Shown here: in pieces, positions 18,434 to 28,058 of the stretch
Layout: each line of letters opens with the position of its first letter
Numbering within the stretch: the first letter of the stretch is position 1
NCBI GenBank assembly: GCA_910589055.1
Contig: CAJURN010000016.1
Location: 4,713-68,712 of the forward strand
Reading direction: 5' to 3'
From: an uncultured Muribaculaceae bacterium
GTDB lineage: Bacteria > Bacteroidota > Bacteroidia > Bacteroidales > Muribaculaceae
DNA length: 64,000 nucleotides
Translations under genes and position numbers: made by a program
Notes under the pieces: generated by a model
Seen by the model: only the letters and a program-made list of their open reading frames with translations
What the model was told of the DNA's origin: nothing
Databases searched by the model: none

Positions 18434-19912
18434 ATGTCTTTTATTGCTGATAGAGTCCAAATGGACGGGTTGACATTTGATGATGTCCTTCTGATTCCCG
18501 CCTATTCCGAAGTCCTCCCCCGCAGTGTTAAACTCGAAAGCCGCTTCTCGCGCAACATCAAGCTGAACGTACCCATCGTTTCGGCCGCGATGGACACGGT
18601 CACGGAAGCGCGTATGGCAATTGCCATCGCCCGTGAAGGCGGTCTTGGCGTAATCCACAAAAACATGCCCATCGCCGAACAGGCCCGTCAGGTACATGCC
18701 GTAAAGCGTGCCGAAAACGGTATGATTTACGACCCTGTAACCATCCTGCGCGGCTCCACCGTTGGCGACGCCCTGCGCATGATGCAGGAATATCACATCG
18801 GAGGTATTCCCGTGGTTGATGAAAACCGCATGCTCGTGGGCATCGTGACAAACCGCGACCTGCGTTTCGAGCGCGACCTCAACCGCCCCATCGACGAAGT
18901 GATGACAAGCGAGAATCTCGTCACCACAACCCAGTCGACCAATCTTGAGGAAGCAGCCGACATTCTCCAGTGCCACAAGATTGAGAAACTTCCCGTGGTC
19001 GACAACGACGGACGTCTCGTAGGCCTCGTCACCTACAAGGACATCACAAAAGCCAAAGACAAACCCAACGCATGCAAGGATTCGCTCGGACGTCTCCGCG
19101 TGGCTGCAGGCGTAGGTGTCACAGCCGACTCTATGGAGCGCGTCGATGCTCTCGTTGCAGCCGGAGTTGACGCAATCGTAATCGACACAGCCCACGGCCA
19201 TTCAAAAGGCGTCGTAGGCGTACTCAAGGCTATCAAGGAAAAATATCCCGAAATCGACGTTGTGGTAGGCAACATCGCCACAGGCGAGGCTGCGAAATAT
19301 CTTGTCGAAAACGGCGCCGACGGCGTGAAAGTGGGCATCGGTCCGGGTTCCATCTGCACCACACGCATCATTGCAGGTGTAGGCGTTCCCCAACTCTCCG
19401 CCGTATATGATGTAGCCAAAGCCCTTGAAGGCACCGGCGTGCCCCTGATTGCCGACGGCGGTATCCGCTACTCAGGCGATATCGTGAAGGCACTTGCAGC
19501 CGGAGCACATTCGGTGATGCTCGGCGGCATGCTTGCCGGCGTTGAGGAATCTCCCGGCGACACCATCATCTACAACGGACGTAAGTACAAGACATACCGC
19601 GGTATGGGTTCGCTCGAAGCCATGGAAAAAGGCTCCAAGGACCGCTATTTCCAGGCCAACGAGACCGACGTCAAGAAGCTCGTTCCCGAAGGCATCGCAG
19701 CCCGCGTGCCCTATAAAGGCTCGCTCTATGAAGTTGTGTACCAGATGCTGGGCGGTCTTCGTGCAGGTATGGGCTACTGCGGTGCGGCTGATATTGAAGC
19801 GCTCCACCACGCACGCTTCACCCGCATCACCAATGCAGGCGTGGCCGAAAGCCATCCCCACGACGTAGCCATCACCAGCGAAGCCCCCAATTACAGCGCC
19901 GGAGGAAACTGA
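18434..19912 (+). CDS. guaB: Inosine-5'-monophosphate dehydrogenase
   Basis: A 492-residue cytoplasmic enzyme that oxidises IMP to XMP with NAD+, the committed step to GMP. It shows the N-terminal LTFDDVLLIPAYSEV motif, a Bateman module of two CBS domains (about 95-205), the catalytic loop GIGPGSICTT with the active-site Cys (about 305), GGMLAGVEESPG, and the flap RGMGSLEAM. The ATG at 18434 gives the standard N-terminus; the in-frame ATG ten codons upstream lies too close to the promoter. Two hairpins follow the stop codon. Confidence 0.97.
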   Translation: MSFIADRVQMDGLTFDDVLLIPAYSEVLPRSVKLESRFSRNIKLNVPIVSAAMDTVTEARMAIAIAREGGLGVIHKNMPIAEQARQVHAVKRAENGMIYDPVTILRGSTVGDALRMMQEYHIGGIPVVDENRMLVGIVTNRDLRFERDLNRPIDEVMTSENLVTTTQSTNLEEAADILQCHKIEKLPVVDNDGRLVGLVTYKDITKAKDKPNACKDSLGRLRVAAGVGVTADSMERVDALVAAGVDAIVIDTAHGHSKGVVGVLKAIKEKYPEIDVVVGNIATGEAAKYLVENGADGVKVGIGPGSICTTRIIAGVGVPQLSAVYDVAKALEGTGVPLIADGGIRYSGDIVKALAAGAHSVMLGGMLAGVEESPGDTIIYNGRKYKTYRGMGSLEAMEKGSKDRYFQANETDVKKLVPEGIAARVPYKGSLYEVVYQMLGGLRAGMGYCGAADIEALHHARFTRITNAGVAESHPHDVAITSEAPNYSAGGN

Positions 19913-19922
19913 AATTCAAGTT

Positions 19923-19994
19923 CAGCATGATGAATCATGCTGCCACAAGACAAATACCCAAAATGCGTCCCCGCAAAAATTTTTGCGGGGACGC
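19923..19994 (+). terminator. Two consecutive hairpins after guaB
   Basis: First hairpin: CAGCATGA (19923-19930) and TCATGCTG (19935-19942). Second: a 30-bp perfect palindrome (19965-19994), GCGTCCCCGCAAAAA plus its complement, whose inner A5/T5 supplies the T run. Likely the guaB terminator. Confidence 0.85.
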
Positions 19995-20039
19995 CTACAA
20001 TAATACCGCTTCATATCCGTTAATCTTCCTGATGGATAT

Positions 20040-20059
20040 TGTAATAATCCGCTATTACA
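20040..20059. promoter_or_regulatory. Operator-like inverted repeat upstream of the PPIase cluster
   Basis: TGTAATA (20040-20046) and TATTACA (20053-20059) form a 7-bp perfect inverted repeat with a 6-bp spacer, 30 bp before the start of the first chaperone gene. It could be an operator; no binding protein can be named. Confidence 0.4.
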
Positions 20060-20089
20060 TAGAAAAGACTTAACCCGAAAGAACCTCAG

Positions 20090-22012
20090 ATGAAAAAACA
20101 TCTCTTCACAGCAGGCGCAATCCTGGGCGCGACAGTGCTCGCCATAGCTGCCAAAAGCGGCAAAGACCCTGTTCTCATGAACATCAACGGCAAGGATGTC
20201 CGCGTGAGCGAATTTGAATACCTCTATCACAAGAACAACACCCAGCAGCTCCAGCCGCAGACTCTTGATGAGTATGTCGACATGTTTGTCAACTACAAGC
20301 TCAAGGTTGCCGATGCCGAAGCTGCCGGACTTGACACCACCGAATCGTTCCTGAACGAATACGGCCAGTTCCGCAACGACCTTTCTCGCCCTTATCTGCG
20401 CGACCAGAGCGTTGAGGACAGCCTTGTACTCGAAGCCTACAACCACTTCAAGGACGATGTACGCGTGAGCCACATCATGATTGCCGACGGCGAAGGTCAG
20501 CGACAGAAACTCGACTCCATCCGCACGGCCATTCTCGCCGGTGCGACAACATTCGAAGCTGCCGCACGCGCATATTCCGTTGACAAAAACTCAAGAGACC
20601 ACGACGGACTCATGGGCTTCGTCGTTCCCGAACGTTTTCCCTGGGCTTTCGAAAAAGCGGCTTACGACACTCCCGTGGGACAGATTTCACCCGTAATCAA
20701 CTCCGGTTTCGGACTCCATATCATCCGCGTTGAAGAACGCACTCCCGCTTCCGGCGAAGTCGAGGCAGCGCACATCCTGCGTCTCACACAGGGCAAGACT
20801 CCCGAAGGCATCGCGGCTCAGAAAGCTATGATTGACTCACTGTACAATGTGGCCTCTTCCGGCGCCGATTTCGCCGACCTCGCCACTCGCTTCTCCGAAG
20901 ACCCCGGTTCTGCCAAGAAAGGCGGAAGCCTCGGCTGGTTCGGCCACGGCATGATGGTGCAGCCCTTCGACAGCATTTCATTCGCACTTGCCGACGGTGC
21001 CATTTCCGAACCTTTCGAGACCCGCTTCGGCTATCACATCATCAAGAAGCAGGGCCACCGCGGCGTTGCTCCCCTTGAAGAAAAGAAAGACGGCATCCTC
21101 AAGAGCATGAAGACCGACGAACGCGTGGGACAGCCCGAATTCGTCTACCTCGACCGCCTCAAGAAAGCAAACAAGGCTCAGCTCGTGGACGCAACTTTCA
21201 TGGAAGTTGAAAAACTCGCCGAGGCCAATTCAGGAATGGACTCCACTCTGATTGCCACATTCGCCGCATCCGAAATGCCCGCCTATACCATCAACGGCAA
21301 GGAATATCCTCTTTCACGAGTGATAAGCCGCATGCACATCTTCCCCGTGGCTAATGCAAGCTCGGCACGTCACATGATTCAGAACTCGGCTGCCGACCAG
21401 CTTAATTCCGACCTCCTCGACATCGCCCGCACTCAGCTTGCCGAAACCAATGCCGACTACCGCAACCTCCTTAACGAGTACCGCGACGGTATCCTCATGT
21501 ACGAGATTTCCAACCGCAACGTATGGGAAAAAGCATCCAAGGATAAAGAAGGCCTCAACGAATACTTCCGGCGCAACCGCGACAAGTACCACTGGGACGA
21601 ACCGCGCTTCAAAAGCTACATCATCTTCGCAGGCAACGACTCCGTGCTCAACCTCGCCGTTGCTTACGCCGACTCGCTCTCGACCGATGTTCCCGCCGAC
21701 TTCGTGCAGGGCATGCGCACCCGTTTCGGCCGTGATGTCCGCGTCGACCGTGTGATTGCCGCCAAGGGCGAAAACCCCATCACCGACTACCTCGCCTTCG
21801 GTGCCGAAAAGCCCGCTTCCGAAAAGAGCTCCCGCTGGACAAGCTACGCCGCCTACAAGGGACGCATTATCCAGCAGCCCGAGGAAGCCACCGACGTCCG
21901 CGGAGCAGCCGTAACCGACTACCAGAATGAACTTGAGAAACTTTGGGTTGAGAAGCTCCGCAACACTTACAAGGTGAAAATCAACAAGAAAGAACTCAAA
22001 AAGGTAAAATAA
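20090..22012 (+). CDS. Periplasmic peptidyl-prolyl isomerase with two parvulin domains
   Basis: A 640-residue exported protein (short signal peptide, residues 1-20). An N-terminal SurA/PrsA-like helical chaperone region (about 35-110) is followed by two rotamase cores: VRVSHIMIADG to GLHIIRVEE (about 123-215) and AAHILRLTQG to GYHIIKKQG (about 225-325). The second has the classic SEDPGSAKKGGSLGWFG block. The rest is helical. It should help fold or deliver outer-membrane proteins. It is the first of four consecutive envelope-biogenesis genes, with 18 bp to the next. Confidence 0.9.
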   Translation: MKKHLFTAGAILGATVLAIAAKSGKDPVLMNINGKDVRVSEFEYLYHKNNTQQLQPQTLDEYVDMFVNYKLKVADAEAAGLDTTESFLNEYGQFRNDLSRPYLRDQSVEDSLVLEAYNHFKDDVRVSHIMIADGEGQRQKLDSIRTAILAGATTFEAAARAYSVDKNSRDHDGLMGFVVPERFPWAFEKAAYDTPVGQISPVINSGFGLHIIRVEERTPASGEVEAAHILRLTQGKTPEGIAAQKAMIDSLYNVASSGADFADLATRFSEDPGSAKKGGSLGWFGHGMMVQPFDSISFALADGAISEPFETRFGYHIIKKQGHRGVAPLEEKKDGILKSMKTDERVGQPEFVYLDRLKKANKAQLVDATFMEVEKLAEANSGMDSTLIATFAASEMPAYTINGKEYPLSRVISRMHIFPVANASSARHMIQNSAADQLNSDLLDIARTQLAETNADYRNLLNEYRDGILMYEISNRNVWEKASKDKEGLNEYFRRNRDKYHWDEPRFKSYIIFAGNDSVLNLAVAYADSLSTDVPADFVQGMRTRFGRDVRVDRVIAAKGENPITDYLAFGAEKPASEKSSRWTSYAAYKGRIIQQPEEATDVRGAAVTDYQNELEKLWVEKLRNTYKVKINKKELKKVK

Positions 22013-22030
22013 GCAAGACATTCCCACCCG

Positions 22031-22924
22031 ATGAAGGAACTCCGTCATCCTGTACGGCGAGGAATATCAGCTTCTGTAATAATCGCCGCCGCAGCCATTC
22101 TCCTTGCAGGAGGATGCCGTGGCGGCGATGCCGTTATGCCATCCGACGCATTGGTGCGCGCGGGCAAGTCAGTACTCACCCGTGGCGAACTTCTCAAGGA
22201 ACTTCCCGGCGGGCTCAGCCCCGAAGACAGCACGAAATTCGCCCGCTCATACATAAGCACATGGGTCAACGCGCATCTACTGTCCGAAGCAAGCCATGAC
22301 GACATAGACATGGCGGAAATCGACCGCCTTACAGATGCCTACCGCCGCGAACTCATCATGAACGCCTACCGCCGCAAGATGGCCGAGGGCGCTCCCGACA
22401 ACGGCAACATATTCCGCCGCGACTCTCTCGAAGCCTACTTTGAAGCCAATAAAGGCGACTTCCGTCTCCGCAGGCCGGTCGTCAAAGGCATCTACATAAA
22501 GGTAGCCGAGGATGCCGACAATCTCAAGACAATTCGCCGACTGTACAAATCAGACAAGCCCGAGGATATCGACCGCCTTGAAAAAGCCGTGTACCGCAAC
22601 GCCGTGCACTACGATTACTTCCGCGACCGATGGATCGACTGGGATCAGGTGGAAGTTCGCATCCCCTACGATTTCGGCACAAATCCGGCTACCGTTGTGG
22701 CATCAGGCCGCCCGCTCGAAGTGAGCAAGGACGGATTCGTGTATCTGCTCAAGATTTCGGAATACCTTCCGGCAGGGTCTCAGATGCCCTTTGAAGTTGC
22801 CGAACCCGTAATCCGCGAGCGCCTGCTGGCCCGTTACCGCCGCCGGTTTGACAGCGAACTCCGAGCCGACATTCTCGAAAAAGCCATTGAAGACGGTACC
22901 GTCGAGTACTTTGTAGAACACTGA
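22031..22924 (+). CDS. SurA-like lipoprotein lacking a clear parvulin core
   Basis: A 297-residue protein with a lipobox ending LAGGC (about residue 29), so it is probably membrane-anchored. The order of segments (N-terminal extended strand with a helix, central variable part, C-terminal helix with VIRERLLARYRRRFD) resembles SurA/PpiC-type chaperones, but the HIL...GYHII rotamase signature is absent. It lies between two genuine parvulin proteins. A pure chaperone role is inferred. Bacteroidetes often carry such three-gene sets. Confidence 0.75.
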   Translation: MKELRHPVRRGISASVIIAAAAILLAGGCRGGDAVMPSDALVRAGKSVLTRGELLKELPGGLSPEDSTKFARSYISTWVNAHLLSEASHDDIDMAEIDRLTDAYRRELIMNAYRRKMAEGAPDNGNIFRRDSLEAYFEANKGDFRLRRPVVKGIYIKVAEDADNLKTIRRLYKSDKPEDIDRLEKAVYRNAVHYDYFRDRWIDWDQVEVRIPYDFGTNPATVVASGRPLEVSKDGFVYLLKISEYLPAGSQMPFEVAEPVIRERLLARYRRRFDSELRADILEKAIEDGTVEYFVEH

Positions 22925-22982
22925 TTATAGCAATTCGACTAATTTTAAATAATAATAACACGCCCGTTCTGATTTTTTCCGC

Positions 22983-22990
22983 TACCTTTG
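22983..22990 (+). promoter_or_regulatory. -7 promoter element for the third chaperone gene
   Basis: TACCTTTG matches TAnnTTTG exactly, 33 bp upstream of the ATG at 23024. No good -33 element is visible, but it suggests that the downstream half of the cluster has its own promoter. Confidence 0.55.
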
Positions 22991-23023
22991 CTGCCTGAAC
23001 CGGTTTCATCACACACTTTCATA

Positions 23024-24388
23024 ATGAAGGCAAAAAACATACTCATCTCAGGCGTGGCAGTACTTGCCGCCGCATCTTACGCCTGGTCCAATAATATCGT
23101 AGAAGAAGTTGCATGGGTCATCGGCGATGAACCCATCTACAAATCTGAAATAGAACAGGTGTATCAGGACATGCAGAACGAGCGCCAGCGTATTCCCGGC
23201 GACCCCTACTGCGTGATTCCCGAGCAGATTGCCATAGAACGCCTGTTTCTCCACCAGGCCGACATCGACACGGTGGAAGTACAGGAATCCATGGTGCAGA
23301 TGCAGGTGGATGCCCAGATGAATTATATCATCAACCAGTTAGGCTCAAAGGAAAAGATGGAGCAGTACTTCCGCAAGACTTTCCCGGAAATACGCGAGTA
23401 CTACATGACAAACATCCGCAACCAGTCGAGAGTGTCGCAGGTGCGCAACAACCTCACCAAAGACATAAAGGTCACTCCCGGCGACGTGCGCCGCTACTAC
23501 TCCACCCTTTCGCAGGACAGTATTCCCTTCATACCTCTCCAGGTTGAAGTGCAGCTTCTCACCCTCAACCCCACTATCCCCCGTCAGGAAATTGACGACG
23601 TAAAGGCCCGCCTTCGCGACTACGCCGACCGCGTGACCCGCGGCGAAAGCGATTTCTCCACACTCGCCATCCTTTACTCCGAAGACCCCGGATCAAGTGT
23701 CCGTGGCGGTGAACTCGGATTCATGGGACGCGCCGAACTCGTGCCGGAATATGCAGCTGTGGCGTTCAACCTCAACGACCCCAAGAAGGTATCTAAAATC
23801 GTGGAGACCGAATACGGCTACCACATCATCCAGCTCATTGAGAAACGCGGCGACCGCATCAACACCCGCCACATCCTGCTCAAGCCCCGTGTGGCCGAAA
23901 AAGACCTTGTTGACGCTCTCGGACGTCTCGACTCCCTCCGCAACGACATCGTAGAGAATAAAAAACTCAGCTTCGAGGAAGCGACCCGATTCATCTCACA
24001 GGACAAGGACACCCGTTACAGCAACGGTGTGATGGTGAACCAGGAAACCGGCACCACCCGCTTTGAAATGTCGGAACTTCCCCAGGAAATCTCCAAGGCC
24101 GTGGCTACAATGCAGCCCGGAGAAATCTCCAAGCCCTTTATCATGCAGGATCCCAAGCGCAACCGCGAAGTCGTGGCAATCGTACGTCTCACAAACCGCA
24201 TCGACGCACACACGGCCAACCTCGCCGACGACTACCAGACCATCAAGACCCTCTACGAGAACTCGCGGAAACAAGCCATCATCAACGACTGGCTCGCCAA
24301 GAAAATTGAAGAGACCTACGTACGCATCGAAGACGGATGGCGCGGATGTGAATTCCAGCACAAAGGCTGGCTCAAAAACCGCGATTAA
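23024..24388 (+). CDS. surA: SurA-type peptidyl-prolyl isomerase
   Basis: About 454 residues from the ATG at 23024, directly before a signal peptide; the in-frame start 12 codons earlier would put it inside the promoter. The SurA N-terminal domain begins at EEVAWVIGDEPIYKSEIEQV. Two parvulin-like domains follow: one about residues 175-290 with SEDPGSSVRGGELGFMG and EYGYHIIQL, and a second more divergent one starting at NTRHILLKP (about 292). It would chaperone outer-membrane proteins in the periplasm. The OstA-like gene follows after 44 bp. Confidence 0.88.
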   Translation: MKAKNILISGVAVLAAASYAWSNNIVEEVAWVIGDEPIYKSEIEQVYQDMQNERQRIPGDPYCVIPEQIAIERLFLHQADIDTVEVQESMVQMQVDAQMNYIINQLGSKEKMEQYFRKTFPEIREYYMTNIRNQSRVSQVRNNLTKDIKVTPGDVRRYYSTLSQDSIPFIPLQVEVQLLTLNPTIPRQEIDDVKARLRDYADRVTRGESDFSTLAILYSEDPGSSVRGGELGFMGRAELVPEYAAVAFNLNDPKKVSKIVETEYGYHIIQLIEKRGDRINTRHILLKPRVAEKDLVDALGRLDSLRNDIVENKKLSFEEATRFISQDKDTRYSNGVMVNQETGTTRFEMSELPQEISKAVATMQPGEISKPFIMQDPKRNREVVAIVRLTNRIDAHTANLADDYQTIKTLYENSRKQAIINDWLAKKIEETYVRIEDGWRGCEFQHKGWLKNRD

Positions 24389-24432
24389 CCATTCCGCATA
24401 ACAAAACGAACGGTTTCCAAGAGTTTCCGACA

Positions 24433-26175
24433 ATGTACCGTCGCAAAAAATCACTTTCCCGGAAAAGCCTTTTTATTCCGGCTCTGATTCTGTGCATGCC
24501 GGCGCTGCTCGCCCTGGCAGTGGATCGTACGTCGCGTCCCGAGATACGCCCGACTGTACCGACCGCCGACCGAACCGCAGGCAACAGGGTGTTTCTCGAA
24601 CGTGCCGACAAACTCAAGAAGAACGCCACCGATTCTTTCATGACCGTTGTTGGCGATGTCGTGTTCACCAAGGGACCGATGATAATGAAGTGTGACAGCG
24701 CACACTATTATTCCGAATCAGAATCACTTGACGCTTTCGGAAACGTGAGCATGGAACAGGGCGACACCCTATTCGTGTACGCCGACGAACTGCGCTACGA
24801 CGGTCCGAGCGAAATCGCGACTCTTTACGCCGACTACGGCAAAAAAGTACGCCTTATCAACCGCGACGTCACTCTTGAGACCGACGTGTTCATCTACGAC
24901 CTCGCAATTGACCTCGGATACTATCAGACCGGCGGAAAGCTCTACGACCAAAGCAACACCCTGACATCAATCAAGGGCGAATACGTGCCGTCGACCAAAG
25001 AAGCCAACTTCTACCTTGACGTACGGCTCAACTCGCTTTCGGAAACCGACACTCTCACAATCTACTCCGACACTCTCTATTACAACACGGCAACCCACAT
25101 TGCCGAGCTGTATTCGCCCAGCGAAGTCATAAACCGCCGCGGAATAATATACACCCGACAGGGCGTGTACGACACCGACAGCGACGTGACAACCCTCTAC
25201 GACCGTTCCATCGTGCTTACCCGCGACGGACAGCGTCTTACCGCCGACACAATATTCTACAACCGCACCAAGGCCTACGGCGAGGCTTTCGGCAACATGA
25301 TTCTCACCGATTCCGCACAGAAATTGTCGGTCTACGGCAACTACGGATTCTACGACGAGGCCAAGGACAGTTCTTTCGTGACCGGACGCGCCATGATTGC
25401 CGAATATTCCAATGAGGAAGACACGCTTTGGCTCCACGGAAAATACATCAAGACTTTCCGTCAGTTCGACACCACCTACATTCAAGAAGACACATTATTG
25501 GGAATTCCGGCATCGACGAAAGTCGACACGTCACATGTGGCCGTAATCCATCCGAAGGTACGATTCTACCGCTCCGACCTCCAGGGAGTATGCGACTCAA
25601 TGCGCTACACCGAGCGCGACTCGACCCTGCGAATGTTTGTCGACCCTGTAATCTGGAACGAAGACCGACAGGTTTTCGGCAACGTCATCGAAGTACTTTT
25701 CAATGACTCCACCATCGAGCGCGCCACCCTCCCCGACATGGGATTCACTGCGCAGCACATCGAAGACGAATATTACAACCAGCTTTCCGGCAAAGAAATG
25801 ATTGCCTACTTCAAAGCGGGCGAGATAACTCAGCTCGACATCAACGGCAATGTTGAGATAATCATGTACCCCGAAGATGCCGATTCGACATTCAATAAGG
25901 TTGTAAACGCCGAAAGCTCCTTCCTAACGGCCAATTTCCGCGGCCGCACCACCGAGCGTATCAAGCTTTGGCCCGAGACCACCGGAACAGCTACTCCATT
26001 ATTTCTGGCAAAGAAAAACCTATTCTACCTGCCGAAATTCCGTTGGTTTGATGCACTCCGCCCCCGCGACCGCTACGACATCTTCCCCCCGGAGGAAATT
26101 GCCGAACCTGAAGCAGCGATAAAGGAGGAGGACGCCGAGCCTGAAGCGGATACAGAAGCCGCCAACGGCGAATAA
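24433..26175 (+). CDS. OstA-like protein (LptA/LptD N-terminal type)
   Basis: A 580-residue protein with an N-terminal hydrophobic segment (about 12-30) and then repeated beta-jellyroll strands of the OstA/LptA type: VVGDVVFTKGPMIMKCDSAH, GDTLFVYADELRYDG, then several YDTDSDVTTLYDRS-like repeats to about residue 480. The C-terminus is an acidic Glu/Ala-rich tail (about 555-580). OstA-like folds carry LPS or LOS from inner to outer membrane. It is longer than LptA but lacks an LptD barrel, as is usual for this Bacteroidetes family. Clustering with SurA-type chaperones supports a role in the outer membrane. Confidence 0.85.
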   Translation: MYRRKKSLSRKSLFIPALILCMPALLALAVDRTSRPEIRPTVPTADRTAGNRVFLERADKLKKNATDSFMTVVGDVVFTKGPMIMKCDSAHYYSESESLDAFGNVSMEQGDTLFVYADELRYDGPSEIATLYADYGKKVRLINRDVTLETDVFIYDLAIDLGYYQTGGKLYDQSNTLTSIKGEYVPSTKEANFYLDVRLNSLSETDTLTIYSDTLYYNTATHIAELYSPSEVINRRGIIYTRQGVYDTDSDVTTLYDRSIVLTRDGQRLTADTIFYNRTKAYGEAFGNMILTDSAQKLSVYGNYGFYDEAKDSSFVTGRAMIAEYSNEEDTLWLHGKYIKTFRQFDTTYIQEDTLLGIPASTKVDTSHVAVIHPKVRFYRSDLQGVCDSMRYTERDSTLRMFVDPVIWNEDRQVFGNVIEVLFNDSTIERATLPDMGFTAQHIEDEYYNQLSGKEMIAYFKAGEITQLDINGNVEIIMYPEDADSTFNKVVNAESSFLTANFRGRTTERIKLWPETTGTATPLFLAKKNLFYLPKFRWFDALRPRDRYDIFPPEEIAEPEAAIKEEDAEPEADTEAANGE

Positions 26176-26311
26176 TTCAGAAAAATTAATCAAAATTTGC
26201 GCATCTCAACAATTATTGCTAATTTTGATGCGGTTATTGTTTTAGACATCCCCGTGATGTCCGATACCATTCTTTCATAAGATATATGTTTTTATAGATT
26301 GTAGATTATTA

Positions 26312-26347
26312 GAGGGCTCTGTCGTGAGACAACGGCCCTTTTTTATT
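26312..26347 (+). terminator. Terminator after the OstA-like gene
   Basis: AGGGC and GCCCT flank an inner TGTC-GTGA-GACA stem, followed by T6. It separates the chaperone cluster from the membrane-protein operon. Confidence 0.8.
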
Positions 26348-26360
26348 TTACTATTCAGTG

Positions 26361-28058
26361 ATGTATATGATGAAATGTGCAAATAAAACCACTTTTGAGT
26401 TCACCAATGTTTACATGTGGGCTATTATAGCTCTCACGTTACTCGGCGCCGTGGCATGGCAATTGTCAACCTTTCCGTTGGTGGACGACTGGCAATATTC
26501 ATGTACGGTCATAAGTCCTGAAAAAGCGGATTTCATGAGATGTGCGGGAGAACCAATAGATTCATGGGCTGACGTATGCCAAAGTGTCTGCAATCACTTT
26601 TATGCCATGAACGGACGTCTTGTGCACATTCTGTATATTCCTATGCAACTTCTTCCGCGAGAGTTCCATTCGCTTATTGCAGGGCTTTTCATCGGCTTGA
26701 TGTTCCTTGGCTTGCTCGTGATTTCAGGCAATCGCGAAAAATACAACGGTCGGGCATTTGTAATATCAGTTGCGGTGATGCTTTTGTGGTGCGCCTTTCC
26801 GTGGTACAACCATTTCCAATCGGCCATCTACCAGCTTAATTACAGCATGACATCCGCCATGTGGCTTGGCTATCTGCTGTGGATGCGACGATTGAAGACT
26901 ATGCCGTTAAAAGAGTTTGTACTTTTTTTCACATATACATTTCTGACAGGCTGGATGCATGAGGGTTTCACCTGTACATTCATCGCCGCGACATTTTTCT
27001 ACGGCCTATTCTATAAAGACATCCGCAGGCGTTGCGCCATACTCATGGTTCCGCTTCTTATTTCCCTGGCACTTCAAATGTCAAGCGGCACATCAGGAAG
27101 AGCATCCGATGTTCTTGCTTTCCGGGAATTCTCGGGGTACTTCATCGACATGACATCACTCGTCAGCCAGTTATGGCCGCTATGGCTTGCAATTGGACTT
27201 ATGGTGGCCGCTGTTATTACAATGTCTTCACGCTCGCGCCTAAATTTCGTGAAGTCACTGCTCCCTCTTTATGCCGGGATAGGTGTCAGCATAGCGCAAA
27301 GCGCGTTACTGAACTTGCTTGAGCGCAGTCTTTTCCCGGCTATTCTCCTTTCGTGCATAATTATCCTGCTGTCTTTAAGGAAGATTTGTGCCGGCAGAAA
27401 ATCTCAACCCTCAAAAGCATGGCATATCGCAGAAATCATTGCATTGCTGTTATACTCACTTTGGATAGTGCAACTGATACGCTATCAACAGCTCACAACC
27501 GCACAGTGGAACGAAATATTCACTGAAGTGGGAAAGAGAGACAGCCCCACCGACGATGTGGTGTTCGCAGACATTACACAACCGTGGGAACATCCATGGT
27601 ACCTGATGGACATGACGGGGCAAAGAGTCTGTATTGATGAAAACGAGAATCAATTTTTCTACGATTATTTCATGCGACAGTCATGCCATTATATAATGGT
27701 TCTCCCGGAGAGTTTCAAAGGCAAAAACTTTGAAGAATGGCCTGAAATTCCGGGTGAGAACGATTTCCGCGGACAATGGCCCGTGATAGCAAGCCCCGCC
27801 AAACATAAATATGCGACAGTACGTTTCGGAAAACATCTTCCTCAGGTCAAACCCACCGACAGGCTGCTTTCAGCTGTCAAAGCACGAAGTTTACGAACCG
27901 ATACGACTGAACAAAAAATGTGGTTCGACATCTCGGAAGTACGCATCCCTTCCGGAGATTCTGTGGAAATATATTATATTCATTTACCGGTATTCGATAT
28001 CAGAACTAACGAACGCCGGGAATTTAATTCAATTGACACAGTAGAAATATGCAATTGA
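26361..28058 (+). CDS. Polytopic membrane protein, DUF6056-like, paralog 1 of 3
   Basis: About 565 residues: roughly ten hydrophobic helices up to residue 385, then a soluble domain of about 180 residues. Conserved with the next two genes are DDWQY after the first helix (about 43), WCAFPWYNHFQSAIYQLN (about 137), GWMHEGFT (about 198) and EEWPEIPG in the soluble tail. A DD pair in the first external loop is what GT-C glycosyltransferases have, so a membrane glycosyltransferase is possible but unproven. I chose the ATG at 26361. It overlaps the next gene by 10 bp. Confidence 0.75.
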   Translation: MYMMKCANKTTFEFTNVYMWAIIALTLLGAVAWQLSTFPLVDDWQYSCTVISPEKADFMRCAGEPIDSWADVCQSVCNHFYAMNGRLVHILYIPMQLLPREFHSLIAGLFIGLMFLGLLVISGNREKYNGRAFVISVAVMLLWCAFPWYNHFQSAIYQLNYSMTSAMWLGYLLWMRRLKTMPLKEFVLFFTYTFLTGWMHEGFTCTFIAATFFYGLFYKDIRRRCAILMVPLLISLALQMSSGTSGRASDVLAFREFSGYFIDMTSLVSQLWPLWLAIGLMVAAVITMSSRSRLNFVKSLLPLYAGIGVSIAQSALLNLLERSLFPAILLSCIIILLSLRKICAGRKSQPSKAWHIAEIIALLLYSLWIVQLIRYQQLTTAQWNEIFTEVGKRDSPTDDVVFADITQPWEHPWYLMDMTGQRVCIDENENQFFYDYFMRQSCHYIMVLPESFKGKNFEEWPEIPGENDFRGQWPVIASPAKHKYATVRFGKHLPQVKPTDRLLSAVKARSLRTDTTEQKMWFDISEVRIPSGDSVEIYYIHLPVFDIRTNERREFNSIDTVEICN

